From Hemerocallis citrina (Eukaryota; Streptophyta; Magnoliopsida; Asparagales; Asphodelaceae): a stretch of 64,000 bases of DNA. The stretch lies in the NCBI GenBank assembly GCA_017893485.1, contig CM030362.1:258234244-258298243 (forward strand), written 5' to 3'. The notes under the pieces are model-generated. The model was not told the origin of the DNA. It did not search any database and worked only from the letters and a program-made list of their open reading frames with translations. This document shows positions 36,597 through 49,600 of the stretch, in pieces. Numbering within the stretch: the first letter of the stretch is position 1; each line of letters starts with the position of its first letter. A program made the position numbers and the translations under genes.

Positions 36597-36612
36597 CTCT
36601 CTCCCTCATTTG
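36597..36612 (-). promoter_or_regulatory. Polypurine tract beside the B LTR
   Basis: On the minus strand aaatgagggagagag directly precedes the LTR start TGTAACACCC. It resembles the tract at 60777-60790 of the right-hand B element in position and composition. Confidence 0.55.
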
Positions 36613-37090
36613 ATACTTCATATATATAAGTAATATGCAGTATTGAAAACTATAATAAAAGACTTCAAATAAAATGGAAAGATGTCTTAGTTATAAAATC
36701 GAAATTTATTATCCTTATCGCTAATTAAAATAGATGTCTATATACCTAAGTATAACTTATAATAAAAGAAATAACTTGAAATAACTTGAAGTATATATTT
36801 TGTGAGGTGTTCTTCATATTGGACTATGTATATAACTATAATAAAATACTTCAAATAAAATGAAGTGTAATTTAGCAGCTCATCTCGTACTAGCACAAAG
36901 ATGGAGCTCCTAGTAGTGTGCTTCAGTTTCAACATCTTTTGATTTTTTATATCGATGTCAACTTTCCTCTATTAATGATTATAATTAGCAACATCAATGA
37001 AATATATTATCAAAGAAATAAAAAAGTCCAGAAGTTGCCGTTAGTATATACCTTTCCCATATCACTTCTCCAAATATTGATAAGAAATTG
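36613..37090. other. AT-rich stretch, possibly B interior
   Basis: There are two copies of a tactataat...aaaagacttcaaataaaatg segment (near 36650 and 36840), about 195 bp apart. It does not align by eye with the interior after 60790. I see no coding sequence before the transposase-like exon. Confidence 0.3.
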
Positions 37091-37255
37091 TCAATCTTGT
37101 GCTGTCACACCTACGAGAACCTCCCTTGCATTTTCGGCCTTGGTCCTCTTCGGCATATAATACTTCCCTTTTAGGAAGATCTTGTGGTCCTTCCATTTCT
37201 TAGAGACCGATTTAGTCACCCATCCGTCGATAATGTCAGGGTAAGGAAATTTTTG

Positions 37256-37662
37256 CTACAAAATAACATTAATTAAAGATATATATAGTTACAAATACGA
37301 ATACAACAGAAAACTAAAATACGGATACAATAGACTATAACGGAGATTGTAGTTTCCAATTATATTATTCTATTGTATAATATGCAGTGAGGATGCAGTG
37401 AGGATTTCATCTGTTAACAATGTCAGGTATAGTCAATTGTAATCTATTTTAGATCGTCAAGTTATAGGTATTTAGAATGTAATTTATTTGATCATCTGCC
37501 AGGCAAAGGCTCTGGTTAATAAACCAATACAGTTGGTTAATTTTAGTGTTTTCACGATATCAAATATGTTACCTGTGAGTTTGAGTCTCTACAGTGATCT
37601 ATTTATGTTATAATTGCTTACAAATTTAAACTCTTCCCAACAAAATGCTAATGTGTTATGTC
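37256..37662 (-). other. Intron remainder, left of LINE
   Basis: AT-rich DNA between the exon 2 acceptor and the LINE's left target duplication. I see no repeat or ORF. Confidence 0.4.
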
Positions 37663-38311
37663 AACTCACTGCATCCTAAAACATGTTATTTGTTGTTAAA
37701 TTTGAGAAAGATTCTGATCAATGGTGAGCTCTCCCTCTCCCTCTCCCTCCCACCTGAACCCCCTCCCCTTCACCGGAGCTTCACCTCCCCTCTCCCACTT
37801 TCTCTGAGCTACAACCTTTCCCTCGTCTTCTCACTTTACTTCTTCTTCTTTCTCCCAACACTTTGAACCACCTACAAAACAAAAGAACTCATCAATAATT
37901 TTCAAATAGAAAAACCTGCAACAACAAACCATGCTTTCGGAGTTGGAGTTGAGCGGATGGGGGCCCAATGAGAGGGCACGCCACACCCTCAACCTCCCTA
38001 CCTCTGCCCCCCAACCTCTGATGCCCCGCATCCACCCCCTCCGCCTCACCCACATACCTCAGACCCACTTGCAGTGGCTGCCCCTACTATCCCTATCCCA
38101 AACCATATGCTTCTGAACATCCCCCTGAGGAGGATTCCCCTAGGCTCAAACGTGCTCTCTCCCTACAAGCGGGCACACCGTAGTGCAGCATCAATGACAG
38201 GAGGGGAGAAGCAACGATCATCATCGCCATCAAGAGGAGTTGTTCCCGAGGGGACAGGGCCCATAGAGGGGGTTCTCCTACTAGCCACTATGGGCGTAAA
38301 AGAACCCCCCT

Positions 38312-38329
38312 CCCCCCCCCCCCCCCCCC
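38312..38329 (+). repeat. Run of 18 C residues
   Basis: A pure C run within a longer C-rich stretch in the LINE leader/ORF1 start. It is long for a plant homopolymer and prone to length error in sequencing. Confidence 0.95.
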
Positions 38330-41300
38330 GCGGTCCAGCGTCACACTTAGAGAGAACATGGTGACCAGAGGGAATACGACCACCGTCGTCACTACCAACC
38401 AGTTATGCAACACAGAACCAACCACAGGGACAGCCATCACAATGGGCATGGGCAACAACCGCACAAAAACTATTCCAGATACAGGGTCTACCACAGGCAA
38501 ACTCACCACCCCCACCATAACAGAGACCTTCACAACTACACCAGACACCTAAGCCATGACAACCAAGACCCCTCACTCATTCCACCCACTTCAAGATCGC
38601 CCACACATCACCACAATCCTCCTCGTGCTACTACACCCCCAACCAAACCCACCACACAACGCCACACCCCTCGAATGGCCTCATCTTCACAAAACCCCCA
38701 CCAATCGCCCGCACAATCAAAAGAGGAGTTCCTCTTCTCTCTCAAGTCTATCGTAGTGTGGGACCAAGAAGGGGATCCAAACGATGAGACTCCAGAAGGG
38801 TGAGGCACTGGCTCCGATTGGGGAATCATTGGCGAGGTGGCATGAAGTAGGCCCGAAAAGGAAAAAAGAAACTCAATACCCCACCACCAACCGAACAGGA
38901 AATCAGGAAAAAAACAGAGAAAAGGAAAATGCAAACCGGTGTCATGCTTCAACTGTGGAGAATTGGGACATTACCGGAAGGATTGCACAAAAGAAGTAAG
39001 ATGTCTGAAATGCATGAAGTGGGGACACATGTCATACACCTGCACGAACGTCGCCAACAACAAAAATGACGACGAACGTCCAATTAGTAGAGGAAGATCA
39101 CCAAACAACCCCACTCTGATCAGACTAGCTAAAAGCCTGGATATTATCAAGAACGAAAAGAAATGGCTACGCCAATGGTGTGCAGTGGCCAGAGTGAGAT
39201 CATGTAGGCCGTCGAAGACTCATCTTCTCCAAGCGTTGAACACTAAGTGGCCAATGAGGGCTCACAGAGATTGGGTAGTGAAAAAAATGTGCCACTTACA
39301 ATTTCTGGTTTTCGTTCCCATCACCAGAGAAGATGGTCGAGGTCACTGACCTAGGCACGGTCGATTTTGGCCACTTCAAGATGGAGTTTTCCATGTGGAC
39401 ACCAAGCTTTGGAGCAGAGAGGCTGCATGGTGACAGATACTGGATTTGGATCCATAATATGCCATTGCACTTCTGGAAGAAGAAGGAACTACAAGAGATA
39501 ATCTATGACTTTGGTACAATTAAAGATAACGACGAGAAGACAATTCGCCGCTCAGAAATTGTATCGGCTAGAATACTGATCCGGAGTGGCGACATCTCGC
39601 TAATGCCCCGTTGTGCAAAAATTTCTCGTTCGAGGATTCCTACCTCATTCGATTTGTACTCGACTAGCGAGCTAAGACAGAGGTGGAGTCCCAAGCAATC
39701 ATGTCTCCCACTCCTCCCCCATCCCTCAGATACGGTCGCTCCTACAAATAGGTTGTCTCACCGGCATGGGATCTTACCTTAGATGGGGCTCATGAGATTG
39801 AACGGGCGCACCGAGAGCTCATCAAAGCGGCGAGAGGGGAGGAGGTGCACCAGGACCTTGGGTTGGACCTTCCGGCGGGGGGATCAGGTCCTCAAAAGTC
39901 AGTGTCGTTCACCTCTGGTCGAGAATGAGGTTCGACCAAGGGTACCAACGGCCAGGATGGAAGGACGATGGAGGAGCGAGATTCATTACCAGATTTGGCT
40001 AGCTTTACTAAGTCAGAAGGACGCCATGGAAGGAGGGCCAAAAGATTTCCCAAAGAGGCAGTCAACCCCTTGAAGTTGTTGAGAAGGTGCGAAGAACGGA
40101 TCAGAGAGGACAGTCAGGTCTCACAGGTGCCAGAAATGGTAAAAAAAATGCAAGCTTTAGGAGGTCAAACATAAAGAGCAAGAGATGAAGGCGGAAAGTC
40201 CCCCCTTTTGTCCAACGAGGATAGCGAGACGCCTAAAAAGGTGGTGCTAGTGCCTCGAGGCGAGGAAACCAATGATGAAAGTAGGAACTTTGTGAAAAAG
40301 TTGCAATCTTGTGGACGAGAGCCATCAGCTGAAGGAGCCAACCCCTTTTTGGTGAGAGACAGTGGAAAAAGGAAAGCTTTTTTGGGGAAGAAGTCGAACG
40401 GGGGTAACAAGGAGCAGACCTCTATACATGAAAATGGGTTGTTAGGGGAAAAGCTACAAGCTTGGGGACAAGAGCCTCTGAGGGAAGAAGCCGTTTTGGG
40501 GAAGAAGACGAACTCCCTTAGAGGTTTGGAAGAGAAAACGATAGGAAGGAAATCTTGGGAAAAGGGCGAAATGGGAAAGGGACGTATTGGGGAAGAAGAC
40601 GAAAGCAACGCATTGATCCAAACGCCCTCATTTGTTTTGCCATCCACCGAGAAGGGGACCACGTGGCCCACTAACGAAGGCGGTAGGCACAGAAGATGAG
40701 GGGGGGTTTTGTAGCGCCCCGATTTCCATATACATGGGAAACCGTGACACATACCAAGATCTTTCCTTCAATTAGTCACGATACACAAAATACTGGAAGT
40801 TTAACACTTTTTATTCAACACAGAGTTACCACGCAGTAATTACAAATATCTGTTTGTAATACCAACTGTAGTGCCTGCCCTTTTTCCTTTTTGACTCCAA
40901 ACTCAATTCTTCCAATTTCTATATCACTTTAAACATAAACTAAAATGGTTATGTTTCAAAGAAAAATTGGGCAGAGTCTCCCCTGTAATTTCTGCCCCAA
41001 AACAGAAAAAGCTTACGGAATTTCGCTCTAAATTCCATAGCTCACATTACAGGCAATAATATTACGGGCTCCCCAGGCCAAAATGAGCATCATCACACAG
41101 GCAATATATATATGCTCTGGGGGCCAAACTCATAACGGTATAACAATTATCAAATAAAAACCATAAATCCTTTTGAAAACATAGTAAGTTTTTAGAAAAT
41201 AACCTGTAGAAACCTACCACGACGCCCGACACTCCACAACGAAATGGTTACGGGTCAAAATCATATCCTGCCGCCTCACCTTATACTCTTCATCATCATC

Positions 41301-42964
41301 CACATACTTATACATCAAAAGTACAATTTAAAGCATAAATCTTTACTATTTACAATTACATCATAACAACAATAGTAAGGTGAAGCTCCACTCCACCGGA
41401 AACCTGTACCTACACCTCACCTCTGCGCTGCTGAGGACCTGTAACAGTAGGGACCTAGGGTAGTCCATGGACTCCCTAACCCCCAAATACTAAGAGGTTA
41501 GCCATTTCTAGTGTGAGTATAATTTATTAAGATAAGCAAATAAATTAAACTTTATAAGTAAAAACATAACGAACTCATAATATCAAGATCAACAAATCTT
41601 ACTTGACATCTGAACGTGTAACCTCATAAATGGGAATTCACATCCAATACTCCCTGAGTCATCACCTGTATGTATATCCATACCCACTCACAACATACTT
41701 ATCTTTAGTAATCATTTGAATAACCCCTCTCATAATACAATATTGATCCTATTGCCTTATATCACATATCACATCATAGGCATATGCATTCATTTGCATA
41801 CTACCACCTTCATTCATGTCTAATCTAACGTCTCATTGCACATTACCATTTATATGCATTCCATCACAATAGACTCTACATCGCCAACATGGTTTGGAAA
41901 TAACATATCACACTCGCAATTCAACTTGAATGGAAAAGACACGTGTACATATAATTGATGTGCCAGTGTATGTTATGACTTAACTCTAATGCAAGATTAC
42001 CAATACAATGATGCTCTTTATTCTAATGCAATACTACTAATACAATGATGCTCTTATTCTAATGCCAGCAAGTCTCCGAAAGTAACATGCAGCCCATACT
42101 ACATGCAATCCCATCTCAAGCCATTTCTCCATATATAGGGATTTAACCCGCGTTATGAACTTCTAATTGTACACAACCTGTTCCTGACACCTACACGTGA
42201 CTCGCGAGGCTGCAGATGTGGTCATGTGCCATTGTTGCATTTCACCAGTGGTGTCTATGTTCGCCACCGCGACCCGGCTAACCGGACCTCACTCAAAATA
42301 GACGAACCCAATGTATCGGGCGTCATTCCAAAATCAAACTATAGGGTTTCGCAAGCGCAGGGTAGCGCGAAGCCTACCCTGTGGCACCCTCTGGGGTATC
42401 GCAAGTGCAGGACTGCACAATGCATCCTGTGGCACTCCTAGCCACGGTACTTCAGGAATTAACAGCGCGAGATACGCAACCCGTGTCCTCAACTTGTGAG
42501 ACGACACCGTACGTATCCCTTTGACGGGAAGGTACAACCCAATAACACCACCTAAGATCGGCCCTAAAGAAAGGTTTGGTCGTACGGTGCACCCTACTAC
42601 CAACTCCCCTTCTTTCGGGCAAAAGGTTAAGTAATGATTTTATAAGTCACTATCCTAATGAGGTTATTATTCCTATGCAATCTTGCATAGTTTCCAATCA
42701 TGGTCCAACTCGTGGTCCCTCGATCCAAGACTCTGGTAATAATATCTCTCTCACTCATCCCTACCCCTAACTCAGATTCTACCAACACTCTCTGCCTACG
42801 GTCAACCTACATTGGTTAAGATCCGTCGACGCCCGATGTGAGATCTATTCATTTTACTCTAAGGGGGTAGGATGTGGTCTTGATGGTCGATGACCCTTAG
42901 GGTAATTATATCACCCTAGATGAGCACAACAACTGCGTATTAGCTAAGAAGCTACATACGAGTA

Positions 42965-43200
42965 ACCAAAAACACATACGAGCTAAACAGCTACGTATAG
43001 GACCAACAGCTACATACGGGCCAGTCGAGCCGCGCATGAGACAACAACATACATACGAGCCAAATAAGCCCTGTATGAGACCAACAGCTACATACGGGCC
43101 AGTCGAGCCGCGTATGAGACAACAACATACATACGAGCCAAATAAGCTGCGTATGAGACCCACAGCTACATACGGGCCAGTCGAACCACGTATGAGCAAA
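42965..43200 (-). repeat. 78-bp tandem repeat in the C LTR
   Basis: About three copies; tacgggccagtcga recurs at 43016, 43094 and 43172. Each unit contains two related halves, acatacgggcc...cgtatgagac and acatacgagcc...gtatgagac. Short frames on both strands follow the repeat and are not genes. Confidence 0.85.
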
Positions 43201-43309
43201 TCCACATACAACAACCATTAAGGTAGTCAAACCTAGAAGCAACCAAACGTGCTTACTAGCAAACTTTATCTTCTATAATTATAAGCAACAGAAGAATCTA
43301 CTAAAATCA

Positions 43310-43950
43310 ACTTAGCATGGGTTTCTTCTACAATCAACCCATCATGGCATACCTACTATAATCAACTCAACATGAGTTTCTTTCTAAAATCGACTCAAAC
43401 ATGATAGGTTTTACTGGAACGTCACATAGGCATGAATGGGTCCTTCACACAACTCAAGCATGGTGTTCTACTACAACTGAACCATGGGTTTCTTTCTATA
43501 ACAATTCAAGCATGGATTCTTACTATACCACAAGGGTGGGTTCTTTCTCTACAACAATCTAAATCCATAGGGTGGGTTCTTTTACTCGCTACTACTAACA
43601 ACTCAAATGGGTTCTCTTTGGCATACACAAATAATATAGCCCTAGGAATGGGTTCTTCCTCAACCTACAACACGTAATCCACAAAAGGTGTGATCTTTTA
43701 ACCCCCTACCACTGACAACATCCAAAGATTGTTTCTTTATCATACTACAACTAACATAATCATCAAGTTGGGTTCTTTTAGCATCCACAATTTACTTAAC
43801 TCTCAAAATGGGTTCTTTCTAAACCTCTAACAATTCATACCCAAAAGATGGGTTCTTTTAACATCCACAATTTACTAAACCCTCAAATGGGTTCTTTTCT
43901 TCACCTACACAAGCAGTACCCTAAGGATGGTTCTTTCTACACATACATAA
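43310..43950 (-). repeat. Degenerate gggttcttt-rich repeats
   Basis: atgggttcttt or close variants recur more than a dozen times at irregular 30-60 bp spacing, each followed by an acta/caac-rich stretch. It is a decayed tandem array within the C LTR. Confidence 0.65.
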
Positions 43951-45249
43951 GTAGATAAGGAGAGCAAGCAACTAACTTAGAAGTAGAGAATCCTCACATA
44001 CCTAACGAATCCATTATATAGGTTTTATATACTCAAGGATAGTAAATTTCCCTATACGCCTCATCCATAAATCATGTCACCTCTTCAGTTCATCCAACTT
44101 CTTTAAAATGTCAATTACGTATATAGAACCATATACACCATATCTTGATATCCTCATATGATTGTAACTCATCCCTATATACACATATATGTTATTCAAT
44201 CATCCCTTAAACATCACTTCATAAATAAATCATACTCACCATATTCTTACAATCACAAGATACGTAGTAAATCGGTGCTTACCATATTCCTTAATACGTA
44301 AGAATACGTGAATAATTTTATACCCACATATTCTTCAACTACCAAAATATATAAATAATTACACTCACTATATTTCTTAAAACACAAAAATATATATAAA
44401 TAAATTAAACCCACTATATTTCTTAACACACAAAAATACGTTTAATAAATTAACATTCGCATATCCTCCAAACCACACAAATATATAATAAACCAACTCA
44501 CATATTCATCAAACCGCAAAATATATAAATATACTAACTCACTATATTTTTATAATCACAAAATACATATAATAATATAACTCACATATATCTTTAAACC
44601 ATGAAAATATATAAATAGTATAACTCACATATTCCGCGAAGATCCGAAGCGCCATGCCACCTCGCCTCCAAGGTCGCAATATATCCTATCATCAATTTCA
44701 AGCAATTAAACTCAAATAATTCAAACCAATCATAAAAGCTAATAACGCTATTCCAAATATCACACAAGCGTTTTTTGAACGCTTGGGATATACACATGCG
44801 ATGCACGTAACAATCTAATGCCTATGGTATTTTCATCCTCAGATAATTACTAAAATCGCCCCAAAATATTCTAGTAGCTCAACTACAATTTCTATTACTA
44901 TCCGAGAATTAATTCATATCCCTATAATTCTCTTTTACAAAGCCAAAATCCTAATTTACTAGCAACTTGAAATCTCTCTAAAAATCCACTAATTTCTCAC
45001 ATCTACAATTTCTAATATCTCTAAATCTCTCTACCCTAACATTCCTACTCAATAAAATTTAACCCAACTAAATTTTATACAATAAAATAGTTAGGGTTAT
45101 ACCTTCCGAAATCCAATCGAAATCCGACGCTACTAAGATGTAGAGAATCCCTCCATTAGTCTACTCCTAATTTTAATTTGGAATCCATGGAGAATCGGAG
45201 GAGATTGAGGTGGGGAAAACGATCGGTGATGGTTTCTTTTGGGTTCGTT

Positions 45250-45590
45250 TTTATCGGGAATGGAAACGGGAATGGGAAAGAGAAGAAGGAGAAGAAGGAG
45301 GAAGAGGGAAGGTGCGGGTCGGGGTTCTTTTCGATTTGGCTGGGCGTGGACGAACGGGAGGAAGGGAGGAGAGGTCGGGGCTTCTTTGGGTTCGGTATCG
45401 AACCAGGAAGGGGAAGAAGGGAAGGCGAAGGAGAAAGGAGTTGGGTTTCTTCGTTGGGAGCGAACGGGAGGAGGAAGGGAAGAGGAGAGGAGGCCGGGGT
45501 TTCCATCGGTTTGGGACTGAAACCGGGAAGAAGAAGAGAAGGAAGAAGAAGGAGAAGGGAAGGAGAGAGAGAGAAGGGGTTTTTTGTAAA
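45250..45590 (-). other. Long purine-rich tract in the C LTR
   Basis: The plus strand is dominated by GGAAG/GAGGA words for over 300 bp, so the minus strand is a CT-rich leader. Open frames in all six phases here (up to 178 residues) reflect biased composition rather than coding. Confidence 0.6.
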
Positions 45591-46623
45591 AAGGAGAGTA
45601 ATTAATAATAGATAGATAAATATCTAGGGGAATGTTTCGTATAAGCCCCTTAGCTTTAATACATTTCAAATAAAACCCAACTCTCTACTTTAATAATCCA
45701 AACAATACAAAATACATTAAAACTACTTCGTTGAAAAACCGTATAAAATAATTTCATTTTCAAAAATAATAATAAATAAGGTAGACAATATATCTTATAT
45801 TTCTCAATCAAAATAATTATTATCAGAAAATACATAATCACGCGAAATTCTCAATCGCGCACACATTTCGATGCAAAATAGCCATATGCTATTTTTCGGG
45901 TCGTTACAGATTTGCTGAATCGCCAGGGAGAGGATGGCTTTAACTTCGGCGTTAATGAGCCCATACAGGAGAGTTTTAATGAATGCATTAATGGGTCCAA
46001 AGAGGGGACCATGGCGCATTACATTGTATTTGGACCAAAAGAGGGGCCCATTGTAGCGGAGTTGCACAAAGAGCAACAGATTTTGAACAACAATCTGAGT
46101 AAAGTGGCCTCTTATAATATTACTATCGAGGAGGACGATTGTGAGGATAGGCTTAATCTTGAAGACGACTATGTGTACTCTGATGGAGATTCGTTGGATT
46201 CTGAGGGGCTGGCAGACGAGTCCCCGGGCATTTCTCCTGAGTTCGTTCCATCCACCTTCCCTACTACATAGACATATGCACCTGGGCCTAGTCAGGGCAG
46301 TACAAGCTTTAGAGTTCAGAAAGTAGCTAAGAGGGCTATGGAGGAGTCCTTAGATGACTATTTGGAGATTGTCGCAGCTGCAAAATCGGTCAAGACTAGC
46401 GACGTAGGTACGCGCTCCTTCCTAGCATCTATTTTTAATTTCATGACTGATAATGAGATTTTTAGTCTAGCCGAAACTTGTGGTCTTGCGATAGGCGATA
46501 CCGATCGGAATGCATTTCTCCTTGACAAAATTAGGGGGTAGGAGTGGGAGAGCGATAGGGTTAGCCTTATTTCGAACTCGACGTCCAAATCGAGTAGTAA
46601 CGATCTCGTTTCCATCCATAGTT

Positions 46624-49600
46624 AATGGAGGCTCTATTCAGGAACGTCAGAGGCCTCGGTAGACCGGGCAAACGGAAAGTGGTTAAGGAGGTCATCACCA
46701 AATCTAAAGCCAACATTGTAGGTCTTCAATAGACCAAACTAGCGCATATGTCTAGACTTAGTTGGTTGGGGGGAAATCAAATCTCTGAATGGAGGATGTC
46801 TCCATCTATTGGGGCATCTGGGAGTATCGCTCTTGGTTTTAACCCCGACATTTTTTGTTGTCTGGACGAGCTCTACGGGAAATTTTCATTATTGGTCTTG
46901 CTCCAACGGAAAGCAGACATGTGGACTCAATCAATTACAGTGGTCTTTGGTCCGCACACCTCTGCTGCTAGGATGGCTTTCTGGACGGAGCTTAGAGCGA
47001 TTCAAGTGCACTGGCCACACCCCTGGGTGGTGGGGGGCGATTTCAACATCACGAGGTTCGCCTCAGAACACAGGGGCAGAGGATCTAGTGACTCTGATAG
47101 GGAAGCGTTTAATTAGGTTATCACGGATCTGGAACTGCTGGACATTCCCATCTCTGATAGGCTCTTCACTTGGTCAAACATGCAATCGTCGCCAATTCTA
47201 GCTAAGCTAGATAGGATATTGGTCTCCATTGACGGGGAGAACAAATTTCCTCTATCTTCGGCTAAATTACTACCTAAACCCACCACGGACCACATTCCTA
47301 TTTTCTTATCTTCCGGGAAAGATCAACCCAGGAAATCACCAAAGTTTAGATTCCAGAAAGCATGGTTGGAAATCCAAGGCTTCTACCACATGGTTTACGA
47401 GAATTGGTCTTGTCCCACTATGGGGATTGAAGTGATCGCAATATGGTGTGAAAAAATTAGAAGACTTAGGAGCAAGCTCCGAAAATGGAACTGGACCAGA
47501 TTCGCGCTGATTTGGAGGGCAAAAGACTCCCTGCTTGAATGTATTGAGGTCCTTGAGAAGACTGAAGAAACTAGAGATCTGCTACAGGAAGAGCGGAATA
47601 GGTTGCTCCAAGCCAGACAGGAAATTGACCAACTCTATAGGCTTGAGAAAATCAAATGGCAATAGCAATCCAGAATTTCGTGGCTCAAAGAGGGAGACGC
47701 AAACACAGCATTCTTCCACTGAGTAGCCAGTGTCCGGCATAGATCTAATCTCATTCACTCGATCCAATCAGATTCTGGAATGATCTAAGGGGACAAGGAC
47801 ATCAGAATGGCATTCAAGTCCCATTTCAAGCTTCTCTTTGGACACAAAGCGGACCTGAGGGTCCCTCTCCACCAAGAGTTCTGGCAGGACTTGGCAGGCA
47901 ACTCCGAACTTATGATGCAATCCCTAGAAGCACCCTTCAATGAGAAGGAAGTCTGAGGCAGTCCAACAACTTGAGAAAGACAAAGACCTAGGTCCAGATG
48001 GTATCCCGATGATCTTCTATCAGATATTCTGGGAGAAAATCAAAGGCAATTTGCTGAAGGTGTTCGATGACTTCTATGACCATAAGCTCAAACTAGGGAG
48101 ATTTAATTCTGCGGAGGTTGTGCTGATTCTCAAGAAAGAAGACTCCCGTCGTGTGGGAGACTTCCGCCCTATCAGTCTCCTCAACTGCTCGGTCAAGATC
48201 ATTACCAAGACTCTCGCTAATAGACTCGAAAAGGTGATGGATAGTCTTATTAGTCACGATCAGACAGGATTCATTAAAGGGCGATGTATTCAAGACAGTA
48301 TAGCTACGGCTGAAGAAACTATCCACCAATGCCACACATCGAATACTAAGAGCTACCTCCTGAAGCTAGATTTCGAAAAAGCTTATGACTCGGTTGAATG
48401 GGACTGCCTACTAGAAGCGCTGGCTGGAAGAGGTTTTGGGGACAGATGGATCAGATGGATCCACACATGTCTTTCCACTAGCAGAACGGCAATTTTGATA
48501 AATGGGGTGTCAGGCCACCCGTTTTTGTGTAAATGGGGCCTCAGATAAGGAGATCCGCTATCTCCCCTTCTCTTCACCATTGTGGCTGATGTTCTTCGGT
48601 CCATGATGACTAAATGAAGTAGAGCAAAGTGGACTGTACCGGTGGCCAAGGGAGTTAATCGCCAAGGTTGCTCAATCCTCCAATATGCTGATGATATCCT
48701 CCTATTTGGTAATGGCAACCTCGGGGAAACCATCGTCTTCAAAGGAATGTTATATAGTTTTGAATCTTGGTCTGGCCTCAGGGTTAACTTCCACAAAAGT
48801 GCTCTCATCCCCATTGTCCTGACAATAGAGGAAGCACTAGAACACGCCACAATTCTCAATTGCTCCACAGAGTGTTTTCCCATTCAGTACCTGGGATTGC
48901 CACTAAGGCCCAAGAAACTAAAAAAGGCTGATTGGCTATCCATTATTGATCGGGTAGAAAACTGTCTAGCAGGTTGGATAGGTAAAGCCCTATCACTGGG
49001 AGGGAGAGTTACACTTATTAATGCAGTCCTCTCAAATCTCCCAGCTTATTATTTGTCTTTCTTTGAAATGTCACGATGGGTTATTCAGAGAATTGACCGG
49101 ACCCGAAAACGGTTTTTATGGAAAGGGGCAAACCCGGATCGAGCCGGCTATCACCTTATCAGATGGGAGAAGGCATGCATGAAAAAGATACATGGAGGAC
49201 TATGTATTATTGATCTTCGGGATATGAATCTTGCACTACTGGGTAAATGGTGGTGGAAAGTTTTCCACCCTAATGAAGAAGGGTGGCAAGACTTTGTTTA
49301 GGGATATTTGCATGAGAATGGTATGAGAAATTTGGGCTTCAGGGTTGGCCCACGAGTCTCCTGGTTCTAAAAAGGCATTGCTAAGGCCTATGAACCCTTC
49401 ATTAGCTGTGTGACATCAGTTATCGGTAACGGCAGACTCACCAGATTCTGGTGGGATAATTGGTGTGGTGATCACACACTTAGAGACCTGTTTCCCGATC
49501 TATATGATCTTACGTCGCAACCACACTACACGGTGGACGCAGCCTGGAAAAGAGGCACGTGGAAACCAACCTTTAAACAACCGCTCGATCTGGACTCTCA

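Larger units (their letters stand above)
40710..45908 (-). mobile_element. Family-C solo LTR, 5.2 kb
   Basis: It runs from TGTAGCGCCCCG (40710) to GGGTCGTTACA (45908), with flanks ggttt and gattt as a 5-bp TSD with one mismatch. It sits within LINE ORF1. Its left end resembles the left ends of the minus-strand B LTRs (tttttattcaacac...attac), so it is placed on the minus strand. It contains a 78-bp tandem repeat, a long gggttcttt-rich stretch and a purine-rich tract (45250-45590). No interior or second LTR is seen. The size suggests a giant-LTR lineage, but none can be named. Confidence 0.75.
38405..46541 (+). pseudogene. LINE ORF1, split by family-C insertion
   Basis: The protein binds LINE RNA. 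The N-terminal part (38405-38803) is His/Pro/Thr-rich and looks disordered. Two CCHC knuckles follow, C-x2-C-x4-H-x4-C twice: CFNCGELGHYRKDC (38945-38986) and CLKCMKWGHMSYTC (39002-39043). After them comes a DUF4283-like region in two frames: LLQALNTKWPMR (near 39230) and FSMWTPSFGAERL with YWIWIHNMPLHFW (39380-39480). A Lys/Glu-rich stretch runs to 40700. There a 5.2-kb solo LTR interrupts, and the acidic C-terminal part continues at 45909-46541 (IEEDDCEDRLNLEDDYVYSD). Knuckles before the DUF4283-like region is the less common order. Confidence 0.65.

Noticed and set aside
40165..40752. 195-residue minus-strand ORF
   Set aside because: Shadow of LINE ORF1 (plus strand 40208-40699) and it crosses the LTR insertion border.
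45133..45669. 178-residue minus-strand ORF and plus-strand frames up to 145 residues
   Set aside because: Produced by the purine-rich tract of the family-C LTR; all frames are low-complexity.
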